From Companilactobacillus ginsenosidimutans (GTDB lineage Bacteria; Bacillota; Bacilli; Lactobacillales; Lactobacillaceae): a DNA stretch of 64,000 bases. A program made the position numbers and the translations under genes. Of this stretch, positions 50,859-59,376 are shown one piece after another; position 1 is the first letter of the stretch; each line of letters opens with the position of its first letter. The notes under the pieces were generated by a model. That model ran no database searches. It saw only the letters and a list, made by a program, of their open reading frames with translations, and was not told the DNA's origin. The DNA is taken from assembly GCF_001050475.1 (NCBI RefSeq), contig NZ_CP012034.1:1-64000 (forward strand). The letters are read 5' to 3'.

Positions 50859-50887
50859 TTGACAATTAAATTTTAAGTGTTTATCAT
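50859..50887 (+). promoter_or_regulatory. Promoter of the first methionine T-box unit
   Basis: TTGACA (50859-50864), 17 bases, TATCAT (50882-50887). Confidence 0.8.
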
Positions 50888-50924
50888 TAAGCACATCTTA
50901 AATATTAAAACTATTAACCAAACA

Positions 50925-51193
50925 AATTGATCAGGGGAAGTAGTTTCGACATGGATATACAGAAAGCTTTCATTTGCTGAGAGAGAGCTGAAGTGTCAAA
51001 CGAAAATGACCTGTGATTGGTGCGCTGAATCCGTTAGGACAAAGTGGCAATGGCCGGTACCCATTACAGTACACGCGTATAATTACTGTACGTTGTTAAG
51101 GGGATAGATGTAAGTCTATCCTAAATTAGAATGGTACCGCGGGCAGCCGCTTCTAAAACAAATTAATTTTTGTTTTGGGAGCGGTTTTTTTTA
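50925..51193 (+). promoter_or_regulatory. T-box riboswitch, methionine-specific (first)
   Basis: The leader has the T-box order: Stem I with the specifier ATG at 51006-51008 (GAAAATGACC), a central region, then the T-box motif AATGGTACCGCG (51130-51141). A terminator follows (CCGC at 51147 to GCGG at 51184, with T8). Uncharged tRNA-Met would stabilise the antiterminator and turn on the metQ-like gene downstream. GAC or ACC would be out-of-register readings of the same loop; ATG agrees with the genes. Confidence 0.9.
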
Positions 51194-51225
51194 GTTTTAA
51201 ATTTAAAAATTAGGGAGGATTCACC

Positions 51226-52038
51226 ATGAAAAAGTTACGTCGAGTTTTATTAGTAGTAGTTGCAGCATTTTCACTGTTTGCACTAGTTGGCTGTGGAAAT
51301 AATTCATCAGAAAAAACGGTTAAAGTCGGCATAATGACGTCTGATGATCCAATTTGGAAACCTATTCAGAAGAGATTGAAAAAGGAAGGTATTAATTTAA
51401 AACTTGTTGAATTCAACGATTTCAATCAACCGGATCAAGCTTTGTCGCAAGGAGAACTTGATATTAATGCATTTCAACACATTTACTTTTTAAATAATTG
51501 GAACAAGACACACAATACAAATCTAGTTTCAATTGGGACGACGGTTATTGCACCACTCAGAGTTTATTCAACAAAGCTCAAGTCAATCAACGACTTAAAA
51601 GCTGGCGATAAAGTTACAATTCCAAATGACGCAACTAACGAAGGACGTGCGCTTCAGCTTCTTGAAACAGCAGGTTTGATTCAACTTAAGAAAGCAGCAT
51701 TACCAACAGTTAAAGATATTACTAAATACAATACTAAGATTACAGTCACACCTTTAGATGCTGCTCAAGCGGCACATTCATTGAATGATGCAGATGCTGC
51801 CGTTGTTAATAACACCATTGCTGCTAGTGCAAATCTTCCAAGCAACGAAGTTATTTACAAGGAGAAGATCACTAAGAAATCAAAAGAATGGTTGAACGTT
51901 ATTGCTACTGATAAGAAGAACAAAGATAATCCAACATTCAAGAAAGTTGTTAAAGCTTATCAATCAGAAGAAAATGCTAAGAATATCAAGAAACAATACA
52001 AGGGTACAACATTACCTGCTTGGAATTTAAAGCTATAA
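51226..52038 (+). CDS. metQ: MetQ-like substrate-binding lipoprotein 1
   Basis: 270 residues. The signal ends in the lipobox LVGC (C24), so it is a membrane-anchored lipoprotein outside the cell. The NlpA/MetQ domain shows KVGIMTSDDPIWKPIQKR, EFNDFNQPDQALSQGELDIN and the conserved TIPNDATNEGRALQLLE. It delivers methionine or a related compound to MetNI. It is controlled by the T-box just upstream and followed by its own spacer and the second promoter. Confidence 0.9.
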   Translation: MKKLRRVLLVVVAAFSLFALVGCGNNSSEKTVKVGIMTSDDPIWKPIQKRLKKEGINLKLVEFNDFNQPDQALSQGELDINAFQHIYFLNNWNKTHNTNLVSIGTTVIAPLRVYSTKLKSINDLKAGDKVTIPNDATNEGRALQLLETAGLIQLKKAALPTVKDITKYNTKITVTPLDAAQAAHSLNDADAAVVNNTIAASANLPSNEVIYKEKITKKSKEWLNVIATDKKNKDNPTFKKVVKAYQSEENAKNIKKQYKGTTLPAWNLKL

Positions 52039-52072
52039 TAAAAATTTCGTTTCCTACTATTATTATTTAAAT

Positions 52073-52101
52073 TTGACAATTTTATTGTCAAATTGTATTA
52101 T
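52073..52101 (+). promoter_or_regulatory. Promoter of the second methionine T-box unit
   Basis: TTGACA (52073-52078), 17 bases, TATTAT (52096-52101). Confidence 0.8.
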
Positions 52102-52134
52102 CAATTCAACGATTAGTTAGAAAAATATTAATTT

Positions 52135-52416
52135 AAACAACTCGATCAGGGGAAGTAATTAGAATCCTGAACCACAGAAAGCTACCAGTTGCTGAGAGGT
52201 AGTGGAAGGTTCTTATGAAAATGACCTGTGATTGGTGCGCTGAGTCTTAAATGATAAAGATGCAATGGCTGGTATCCATTATAATACACGCGTATAATCA
52301 CTTTTTGTACGTTGACGAGGAGACGAGTGTAAACTCATCTCAAATTAGAATGGTACCGCGTTAAGTCGCTTCTAGAACGAAATTCAAATAGGATTTCGAT
52401 TAGAAGCGACTTTTTT
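52135..52416 (+). promoter_or_regulatory. T-box riboswitch, methionine-specific (second)
   Basis: Same layout as the first: start GATCAGGGGAAGTA, specifier ATG at 52221-52223, the identical GACCTGTGATTGGTGCGCTG segment, T-box motif TGGTACCGCG (52351-52360). The terminator has AGTCGCTTCTA / TAGAAGCGACT (52364-52411) and T6. It controls the large operon metQ2-metQ3-peptidase-metN-metI. Confidence 0.9.
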
Positions 52417-52555
52417 GTTTTCTAATATTTTCTAACTTTGAGAATGAAAGTTCTTAAGGGGAGGAATTTGATTATTCAAAAATTAGCAAAAACCGCCAAG
52501 AACCATTTTTTCGAATTGATAATATCGTAATAGTAATTGAATTAAGGGGAACGCA

Positions 52556-53383
52556 ATGAACAAGATTTCAAAGGGATGGAAAATCTCACTAGTATTATTT
52601 GTAGCAATGTTTGGATTAGTTATTTTAGCAGGATGTGGAAACAATCATAGTGGCAATACCGTAAGAGTTGGTATTAACCCATCAGATGATCCAATCTGGG
52701 AAGTCGTTAAGAAGAAAGTTAAGAAGGAAGGAATCAATTTAAAGATTTCTGAATTCAATGATTACAATCAGCCTAATATGGCTCTTGCTCAAGGTGGACT
52801 TGAGATGAATGCCTATCAACATACTTACTTCTTAGATACTTGGAATAAAGCACATCACACAGATTTGGTTCCAATTGGTTACACAATTATTCAACCGATG
52901 GCCATGTATTCTCATAAGATTACTAAAGTCAGCCAAATCAAAAAGAATGCCAAAATAACCATTCCAAATGATTCTTCAAATGAAGCTCGTGCTCTTCAAC
53001 TTTTGGAATCTGCAGGACTTATCAAATTGAAAAATAAGAAATTGCCCTCTACTAAAGATGTGATTTCAAATAAATTGAATATTAAATTTGTTACCTTGGA
53101 TGCAGCACAAACTGCCAGATCATTGGATGATGTAACTGCCGCGGTTGTTAACGGAAACGTTGCCGCAGATGCAAAGTTTAATCCTAAGAATGCAGTTTAT
53201 CGTGAGAAGATAACAAAACAGTCTAAGCCATGGATCAATATTATCGTGGCCGACAAGAAGCAACAAAATAATAAGAACTATAAGAAAGTGGTTAAAGCAT
53301 TCCAGTCAAAAGAAACCGCCAAAGAAATTCACAAGATTTACGGTGATAATGCGGTAACAGCTTGGAATCTTAACCTTAAATAA
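52556..53383 (+). CDS. metQ: MetQ-like substrate-binding lipoprotein 2
   Basis: 275 residues, lipobox LAGC near residue 27. Same family as the other three, with TIPNDSSNEARALQLLE and FVTLDAAQTARSLDDVTAAV. It starts 140 bases after the T-box terminator; a short TTG frame (52468-52530) lies between. First gene of the long Met operon. Confidence 0.9.
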   Translation: MNKISKGWKISLVLFVAMFGLVILAGCGNNHSGNTVRVGINPSDDPIWEVVKKKVKKEGINLKISEFNDYNQPNMALAQGGLEMNAYQHTYFLDTWNKAHHTDLVPIGYTIIQPMAMYSHKITKVSQIKKNAKITIPNDSSNEARALQLLESAGLIKLKNKKLPSTKDVISNKLNIKFVTLDAAQTARSLDDVTAAVVNGNVAADAKFNPKNAVYREKITKQSKPWINIIVADKKQQNNKNYKKVVKAFQSKETAKEIHKIYGDNAVTAWNLNLK

Positions 53384-53399
53384 TTCAGGGGTGGATTAA

Positions 53400-54227
53400 A
53401 TGAAAAGGTTAAATAAGTTTGGAAAAATATTTTTGGTTTTATCAGCAGCATTAGCTTTTTTCGTACTCGCAGGTTGTAGCAACAATAATTCCAATGAGAA
53501 AACAGTTAAGGTGGGAATCTACGGGTCAGATGATCGAATCTGGAAGCCATTAGCATCCAAGTTGGAGAAGCAAGGGATTAAGTTAAAGCTTGTAGAGTTT
53601 AATGACTACAACACTCCTAACAAGGCATTGACTCAAGGAGAATTAGACATTAATGCTTTCCAAAATTATCATTTCATGAATGATTGGAACAAAGCTAATC
53701 ACGGAAATGTCGTTTCAATTGGTGATACTTACATCGCACCACAACGTATTTACTCAAATAAAATTAAGAGTTTAAGTGAGTTGAAGAAGGGTGACAAAGT
53801 CACAATTCCTAGTGATGCTACCAATGAAGATCGTGGCTTACGTGTCCTTCAACAAGCTGGCGTTATTAAGTTAAAAAAAGCTAACATGTATACAACTAAA
53901 GATATTAGTGAGAACAAGAAGAATTTGAAAATTACTCCTTTAGATGCTGCACAAACAGCTCACTCACTTTCTGATGTAGCAGCAGCGGTTGTTAATAACG
54001 ATGTTGCGCAAGATGCCAACTTAAAACCTGAAGATGCTATATACAAGGAAGTTATCAATAAAGATTCAAAACCTTATGTAAATATCATCGCCACTACAAA
54101 AGATAAGAAAGACAACAAGACTTACAAGAAAGTTGTTAAAGCTTATCAAACTGAATTTATCGCCAAGAAGATTAAAGAAGTGTACAAAGGCTCCACTTAC
54201 CCAGCCTGGAATTACGATTTTAAGTAA
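53400..54227 (+). CDS. metQ: MetQ-like substrate-binding lipoprotein 3
   Basis: 275 residues, lipobox LAGC near residue 26. It differs from the others at key ligand-loop positions: the usual NEGRALQ or NEARALQ is NEDRGLRVLQ, and the FN(A)FQ motif is followed by NYHFMNDW. This suggests a changed ligand. It lies 16 bases after metQ2 and 15 before the peptidase gene. Confidence 0.9.
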   Translation: MKRLNKFGKIFLVLSAALAFFVLAGCSNNNSNEKTVKVGIYGSDDRIWKPLASKLEKQGIKLKLVEFNDYNTPNKALTQGELDINAFQNYHFMNDWNKANHGNVVSIGDTYIAPQRIYSNKIKSLSELKKGDKVTIPSDATNEDRGLRVLQQAGVIKLKKANMYTTKDISENKKNLKITPLDAAQTAHSLSDVAAAVVNNDVAQDANLKPEDAIYKEVINKDSKPYVNIIATTKDKKDNKTYKKVVKAYQTEFIAKKIKEVYKGSTYPAWNYDFK

Positions 54228-54242
54228 TGTGGAGGGACTCGA

Positions 54243-55580
54243 ATGTCAAAATTATCAGACCCATTAATTCAAGAATCAATTAATCAATTAAAAGAGTATA
54301 TTGCGTTACCATCAGTTTCTGCGAAGAAGCAAGCTCAACCGGAGACAGCTGAATTTTTGAAAAAGTTACTAACTGATTTTGGTGCCGATGCGACGGTCTG
54401 GAATGATTTCGATGTACCTTGTGTGTTCGCTGAAGCTCATCCAAAGAAACCTTCCAATACCACTATCTTGATTTACAATCACTATGATGTTCAACCTGAA
54501 GAGCCTTTGGAACTTTGGAAATCAGATCCTTTTGAACTCAAAGTCACTGCTGATAAATTTATCGGACGTGGAGCCTCAGATTGTAAAGGTGACTTGATTA
54601 GTCGTCTGGCTGCCTTAAATATTTATCGTCAAGAACATGGTGACTTACCTTGTAACGTTAAATTTTTAGTTGAAGGTGCTGAAGAGGTTGCTTCTCAACA
54701 TTTAGAGGATTATTTGAAAATCTATCATGACAAACTTTCAGCTGACTTAGTTATTTGGGAGTCGGGATTTAAGAATGAACATGAGCAATTCAGTTTAAAT
54801 GGTGGAACTAAAGGTGTCTTGTGTTTTGAACTTGAAGCAAATTCAGCTGACATTGACCTGCATTCATCATTTGCTGCAGTTGTCGACAGTGCAACTTGGA
54901 GATTAGCTCAGACTTTAAATGCCCTTAGAGATCCAAGTGGCAAGATTCTTGTTCCAGGATTTTATGATGATGTTAAAGAACTTACGCAACGTGAAAAAGA
55001 TTTGGTGGAAAAGACAATTACACCTGATCTCAAAGCTAAATGGGGATTAACAGTCCCATTACTGGATAACAAATCAGTTAACTACAATTTGACTTTTAGT
55101 CCAACTATTAATATAGAAGGAATTAGCAGTGGTTGGGAAGGTGAAGGTGTTAAAACCGTTACTCCAAAGACTGCTAAAGCAAAATTGGAATTCAGATTAG
55201 TACCTGACCAAGATCCAAAGGATTTGTTTGCTAAGTTGACCAAATATTTAAATGATCAAGGATTTACCGATGTTAAAGTTTCATATCTGTTAGGTGAAAA
55301 AGCTTATCGTTGGGACCTTGATAGTCCAATCGTTAATACTTTAATTGACACAGCTAAAGAATTTTATGGTGGTGAGGATAAGGTTGAAGCCTTGCCATCA
55401 AGTCCAGGTACTGGACCAATGTATTTAGTTAACAAGTACGCTGAAGCACCAATCGTTTCATGTGGTGTCAGCTATTCAAAAGCTGGGAACCATGCACCAA
55501 CTGAGAATATTAGAATTCAAGATTATTTAGACTTTATCGATTTCTTTGATGAATTTCTAGGAAAAATAGCGAAGGAGTAA
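54243..55580 (+). CDS. M20 family metallopeptidase (dipeptidase-like)
   Basis: 445 residues. Zinc ligands are visible as H80 in YNHYDVQPE, D113 in GRGASDCKGD, the Glu pair in VEGAEEVAS (147-148) and the late His in KAGNHAPTENI. The dimerisation domain lies at about 185-300. It resembles the CNDP/ArgE-type dipeptidases used for peptides or N-acylated amino acids. Inside a Met-uptake operon it may release methionine from imported peptides, which would fit several binding proteins with different ligands. Confidence 0.9.
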   Translation: MSKLSDPLIQESINQLKEYIALPSVSAKKQAQPETAEFLKKLLTDFGADATVWNDFDVPCVFAEAHPKKPSNTTILIYNHYDVQPEEPLELWKSDPFELKVTADKFIGRGASDCKGDLISRLAALNIYRQEHGDLPCNVKFLVEGAEEVASQHLEDYLKIYHDKLSADLVIWESGFKNEHEQFSLNGGTKGVLCFELEANSADIDLHSSFAAVVDSATWRLAQTLNALRDPSGKILVPGFYDDVKELTQREKDLVEKTITPDLKAKWGLTVPLLDNKSVNYNLTFSPTINIEGISSGWEGEGVKTVTPKTAKAKLEFRLVPDQDPKDLFAKLTKYLNDQGFTDVKVSYLLGEKAYRWDLDSPIVNTLIDTAKEFYGGEDKVEALPSSPGTGPMYLVNKYAEAPIVSCGVSYSKAGNHAPTENIRIQDYLDFIDFFDEFLGKIAKE

Positions 55581-55584
55581 TTCA

Positions 55585-56646
55585 ATGGCAGAACAAAACG
55601 GAATAATTCAACTAAAGGATATCGATGTTACTTTCACTAGTGAAGGTAAAACCATCGAAGCTGTAAAAGATATCTCTATTGATGTACAAAAAGGGGATGT
55701 CTTCGGTATTATTGGTTACTCAGGTGCCGGTAAAAGTACTTTAGTTCGTGTTATCAACTTATTACAAAGACCAACTTCTGGTGAGGTCATCGTCAATAAC
55801 CAGAACATGCTCAGCTTGAGTGCCAAAGAATTGCGTACGGCACGTAAAAACATCGGAATGATTTTCCAACATTTTAATTTGATGAATTCATTGACAGTTT
55901 ACGGGAATATCGATTTTCCATTACGTGACTCAAAACTTTCTAAAGCAGATCGTAAAAAGAAAGTTGAACATTTGTTGGACTTGGTTGGCCTTTCTGATCG
56001 TGCAAATAACTATCCATCACAATTATCCGGTGGGCAAAAACAACGTGTTGGTATTGCTCGTGCTTTAGCCAATGATCCTGAAATCTTAATTTCTGATGAG
56101 GCAACAAGTGCGTTGGATCCTAAGACAACTACAGAAATCCTCGACTTACTTGATCGTTTGAACAAACAGCTTGGTATTACAGTCGTTATCATCACTCACG
56201 AAATGGATGCCATCAAGCAAATTTGTAACCGTGTCGCCGTTATGGAACAAGGTAAACTCATTGAAGAGGGCGATTTGCTTACAATTTTTGGTAAACCACA
56301 AAAGAAACTTACGAAAGACTTTGTTGATACTTCTACACAAATCAAGTCAGCACTGGATGAAATTAAGTCTAGTGGAATCGTAAATGATTTGACTGGTAGC
56401 TTGATTGAATTGAAGTTTACTGGTGATGTCACCAATGAACCAATCGTGGTTGGTTTGTATAAGAGATTCAACGTTTCAGCAAGTATTCTTTTCAGTAATA
56501 TGGAAAGATTATCTGGAACAACAATCGGTATTATGCTGTTAGCTTTAAGCGGTGACGACGATAAAGTTAAAGAAGCAATTCAATATTTGAATGATTTGAA
56601 GATCAACGTTAAAGAAATTGATCTTTCAGAAAGCGAGGGTGAATAG
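55585..56646 (+). CDS. metN: Methionine ABC transporter ATPase MetN
   Basis: 353 residues. Walker A is GYSGAGKST (about 45-53), the signature is LSGGQKQR, Walker B is ILISDEATSALDP and the switch His is in ITHEMD. The C-terminal NIL domain (about 265-345) binds methionine and gives feedback inhibition. It follows the peptidase by 4 bases. Confidence 0.95.
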   Translation: MAEQNGIIQLKDIDVTFTSEGKTIEAVKDISIDVQKGDVFGIIGYSGAGKSTLVRVINLLQRPTSGEVIVNNQNMLSLSAKELRTARKNIGMIFQHFNLMNSLTVYGNIDFPLRDSKLSKADRKKKVEHLLDLVGLSDRANNYPSQLSGGQKQRVGIARALANDPEILISDEATSALDPKTTTEILDLLDRLNKQLGITVVIITHEMDAIKQICNRVAVMEQGKLIEEGDLLTIFGKPQKKLTKDFVDTSTQIKSALDEIKSSGIVNDLTGSLIELKFTGDVTNEPIVVGLYKRFNVSASILFSNMERLSGTTIGIMLLALSGDDDKVKEAIQYLNDLKINVKEIDLSESEGE

Positions 56647-56649
56647 TCC

Positions 56650-57339
56650 ATGTCAAACTTTTTAAATACAGTTTTTCCTAACGTTGTTGCTAACTGGTAT
56701 GGGGATAACGGATTCGTTACAGCAATTTGGCAAACACTTTACATGACATTCGTCAGTGCAGTATTTGCTGGAGTTATTGGTATTATTTTAGGAATTGCCT
56801 TAGTTACAACCGCAGAAGACGGAATCACACCTAACAAAGTTGCTTACCAAATTATTGATAAGCTAGTTAACCTGTTCCGTTCAATTCCATTTATTATCTT
56901 ATTGGCCGTTATTGGACCATTTACAAAATTGATTGTTGGCCAAACAATCGGACCTGAAGGTGCCTTAGTTCCGTTAGTAATTGGTACAGCGCCTTTCTTC
57001 GCCAGACAAGTTCAATTGGCTTTAGTTGAAGTTGATCGAGGAGTCGTCGAAGCTGCTGAATCAATCGGACTTTCACCAATGAAAATTATTTTTAGAGTTT
57101 ATTTAAAAGAGGGACTTCCAGAATTGATTCGTTCCGGAACCTTAACAACTATTAGTTTAATTGGATTAACTGCCATGGCCGGAGCCGTTGGTGGTGGTGG
57201 CCTAGGTAACATGGCCATTTCCGTTGGGTATCAAAGATTCGAAAATGACGTAACCATCGTCTCCATGTTACTAATCTTGGTATTAGTTTTTGTAATCCAA
57301 GGTTTAGGAGATTTCGCAGTAAGAAAATTAGAGCATTAA
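56650..57339 (+). CDS. metI: Methionine ABC transporter permease MetI
   Basis: 229 residues with five membrane helices. The EAA loop reads EVDRGVVEAAESIGLSPMKI. It forms the membrane channel with MetN. It follows metN by 3 bases. Downstream a terminator separates it from the fourth metQ. Confidence 0.95.
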   Translation: MSNFLNTVFPNVVANWYGDNGFVTAIWQTLYMTFVSAVFAGVIGIILGIALVTTAEDGITPNKVAYQIIDKLVNLFRSIPFIILLAVIGPFTKLIVGQTIGPEGALVPLVIGTAPFFARQVQLALVEVDRGVVEAAESIGLSPMKIIFRVYLKEGLPELIRSGTLTTISLIGLTAMAGAVGGGGLGNMAISVGYQRFENDVTIVSMLLILVLVFVIQGLGDFAVRKLEH

Positions 57340-57369
57340 AACTTAAGCATTATAAATAGGGAAGTAATT

Positions 57370-57459
57370 GTTGTGCCTGAAATGGGGGAGCGGTATTTCC
57401 CTATTTTGCTGGCCAAAAACAGTCGCTTCTATAAAAAATAGAAGCGATTTTTTAATTCT
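57370..57459 (+). terminator. Terminator / T-box relic before the fourth metQ
   Basis: The hairpin AATCGCTTCTA-like stem (TCGCTTCTAT / ATAGAAGCGA, 57423-57449) with T6 closely matches the terminator of the second T-box (AGTCGCTTCTA / TAGAAGCGACT). The upstream inverted pair ATAGGGAA / TTTCCCTAT replaces Stem I. No GGTACCGCG motif or specifier loop is left. It could attenuate read-through from metI. Confidence 0.6.
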
Positions 57460-57475
57460 GGGGAGGATTATAAAA

Positions 57476-58306
57476 ATGAATAAGCAAATTAAACGTCTAG
57501 TGGTAGGATTATTCGCTGCATTGTCAGTAATTATTTTAGTAGGTTGTGGAAAGAGTTCAGCAGCCAGTCATGAACAAACAGTAAAGATTGGGATTACTGG
57601 TTCGGATGATCGAATCTGGAAAGCAGTTGGAGAAAAAGTAAAAAAAGACGGCATCAACATTAAAATCGTCGAATTCAGTGACTACACACAACCGAATACA
57701 GCATTAGATCAACATGAAATTGACTTAAATGCTTTCCAAACAGTTTACTTCATGGATAACTGGAACAAGACTCATCACACAAACATAGTTTCAATCGGAC
57801 AAACAGCAATTGCTCCAATGGCCCTATATTCAAAGAAAATTAAAAATATAAGTCAACTAAAAAAAGGTGACAAAGTTTCAATTCCAAACGATGCAACAAA
57901 CGAAGGACGTGCACTTCAATTACTAGAAAGTGCCGGACTCATCAAAATCAACGATACAAAATTACCAACAGTCAAAGATATCACTTCAAATCCAAAGAAA
58001 TTAAAAATTTCTCAACTAGATGCAGGCCAAACAGCAAGATCATTAAATGATGTCACAGCCGCAGTTGTTAATAGTGGAGTCGCAAGTGATGCAAAATTAA
58101 ATCCAAAATCATCAATTTACGAAGAAAAAGTAACAGCAAAATCAAAGCCATACGTAAACGTCATTTCAGCAAATGCTAAAGACAAAGACAATCCAACTTA
58201 CAAGAAAATTGTAAAAGCATATGAATCAGATGACATAGCCAAATTGATCAAGAAATACTATAGCGATTTCGAATCACCAGCATGGAATTACAAGATTTTA
58301 CAATAG
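57476..58306 (+). CDS. metQ: MetQ-like substrate-binding lipoprotein 4
   Basis: 276 residues from ATG 57476, with GGGGAGG upstream; a longer frame from 57368 would cross the terminator and is rejected. Lipobox LVGC near residue 23. TIPNDATNEGRALQLLE is written here as SIPNDATNEGRALQLLE. Closest by eye to metQ1. It is last in the locus and ends at a terminator. Confidence 0.9.
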   Translation: MNKQIKRLVVGLFAALSVIILVGCGKSSAASHEQTVKIGITGSDDRIWKAVGEKVKKDGINIKIVEFSDYTQPNTALDQHEIDLNAFQTVYFMDNWNKTHHTNIVSIGQTAIAPMALYSKKIKNISQLKKGDKVSIPNDATNEGRALQLLESAGLIKINDTKLPTVKDITSNPKKLKISQLDAGQTARSLNDVTAAVVNSGVASDAKLNPKSSIYEEKVTAKSKPYVNVISANAKDKDNPTYKKIVKAYESDDIAKLIKKYYSDFESPAWNYKILQ

Positions 58307-58319
58307 AAACAAGAGAAAT

Positions 58320-58346
58320 AGCGTGGAATCCGTCCACGCTGTTTTT
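58320..58346 (+). terminator. Terminator of the methionine locus
   Basis: AGCGTGG / CCACGCT stem and T5. Confidence 0.85.
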
Positions 58347-58452
58347 GTGTTTTTGAACTAATTTCAAAGTAATCACTGTAAATTAAAAGTGTTTAATTAA
58401 TGAAAAAATAGGTGGTAGAACAAACAAAAAAGAATAATTTTAATAAAAATGA

Positions 58453-58646
58453 GTGTTGGCGCAGAACTAGATGGAGGGAGAAAATAGATTTTGGCTCAGC
58501 TACCAAAGTTCACTTTGCAGACGAAGTCTGCTTAGTGAAAGAGTCAGTTTGGAGACAATTCGGTCTTTGAATTGGCTTCAAATGGCTCTGTAGCGTTCCA
58601 GCCAAAAAATCTATTTGCTTCCGGAATCGGCAGTTCAGCGCAACAC
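58453..58646. repeat. 194-bp palindromic repeat element
   Basis: The ends form a long imperfect inverted repeat: GTGTTGGCGCAGAACT and AAATAGATTTTGGCT on the left match the reverse complement of AGCCAAAAAATCTATTT and AGTTCAGCGCAACAC on the right. Inside are a strong hairpin (TTCACTTTGCAGAC / GTCTGCTTAGTGAA) and a second weaker one. Flanking A5 and T6 runs extend the pairing. It carries no gene. A MITE-like repeat or structured RNA is possible; other copies would lie outside the window. Confidence 0.65.
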
Positions 58647-58669
58647 CCGTATTTTTTAGTAAATACATC

Positions 58670-58698
58670 TTGACCTAATGAATGAATGTGATTATAAT
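58670..58698 (+). promoter_or_regulatory. Promoter of the TetR regulator gene
   Basis: TTGACC (58670-58675), 17 bases, TATAAT (58693-58698). The first operator overlaps spacer and -10, fitting self-repression. Confidence 0.82.
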
Positions 58699-58705
58699 TC
58701 ATTCA
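58679..58705. promoter_or_regulatory. TetR operator 1
   Basis: TGAATGAAT-N9-ATTCATTCA, a 27-bp perfect palindrome apart from the spacer, over the tetR promoter. Confidence 0.82.
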
Positions 58706-58733
58706 ACATCTTAATTTGTTTGGGGATGACAGA

Positions 58734-59300
58734 ATGGACGATAAGAAAGATAGAATCTTCGACGCAGCACACGTACTATTCTTAGAAAGAGGATTCAAAG
58801 ATACCAGTGTGGCAGACATAGCCGCAATAGCTGGAGTAGCAGTAGGATCGTTTTACTTATACTTCAATACAAAAGAGGATATCTTCGTACAAATTTATAA
58901 CAAGGAAAATGAAGATATCAAAGCGCAAATCTTGGCTAAAATTGATTTAGATGAAGATCCGGTAAAATTAATTCGAGAAATTATTGAGCAAATATTCAAG
59001 CTTTCAAGTAATAATCGAATATTACAAGAATGGTTTTCTAATCCAAAACTCAATTCACTTATTGCTAAGCAAAATACCAACGCAGTTGAAGATAGTTTGA
59101 TTTATTCTACTTTGATGAAATTGATTGATAAGTGGGTTGATGAGGATATTGTTAAGCCAGGTATGAGTAAGGAACGAATTGTAAGTTTGTTTGATGCATT
59201 AACTATCTTGGATTTTCATCAGAGTGAAATTCAGACAGATAATTATCAACAATTGTTAGATGACTTGATTGAAGGTATTTTAAAAGTTGTTTTGAAATGA
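58734..59300 (+). CDS. TetR/AcrR family regulator
   Basis: 188 residues from ATG 58734 with GGGGA upstream. The N-terminal helix-turn-helix (about 5-50) contains RIFDAAHVLFLERGFKDTSV and GVAVGSFYLYFNTKEDIF. The ligand-binding C-terminal domain has no close match I can name. It controls itself and the following envelope genes through two identical-arm operators. Confidence 0.93.
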   Translation: MDDKKDRIFDAAHVLFLERGFKDTSVADIAAIAGVAVGSFYLYFNTKEDIFVQIYNKENEDIKAQILAKIDLDEDPVKLIREIIEQIFKLSSNNRILQEWFSNPKLNSLIAKQNTNAVEDSLIYSTLMKLIDKWVDEDIVKPGMSKERIVSLFDALTILDFHQSEIQTDNYQQLLDDLIEGILKVVLK

Positions 59301-59330
59301 CTTCGAGCAAGTTATTTCTTTAACCAGGAA

Positions 59331-59357
59331 TGAATGAATATGAAATGTATTCATTCA
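59331..59357. promoter_or_regulatory. TetR operator 2
   Basis: TGAATGAAT-N9-ATTCATTCA, with the same arms and spacing as operator 1, 20 bases before the DUF4097 start. Confidence 0.82.
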
Positions 59358-59376
59358 TAATTAAGGAGAGAGTTTT

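Noticed and set aside
52468..52530. 20-codon TTG frame between the second T-box and metQ2
   Set aside because: It has a GGGGAGG upstream but is very short with no sign of a leader-peptide function; the T-box already explains control. Left out of the gene list.
57368..57475. Longer start for the fourth MetQ
   Set aside because: It would place a terminator hairpin inside the gene and put 36 residues before the lipoprotein signal. The ATG at 57476 has GGGGAGG upstream.
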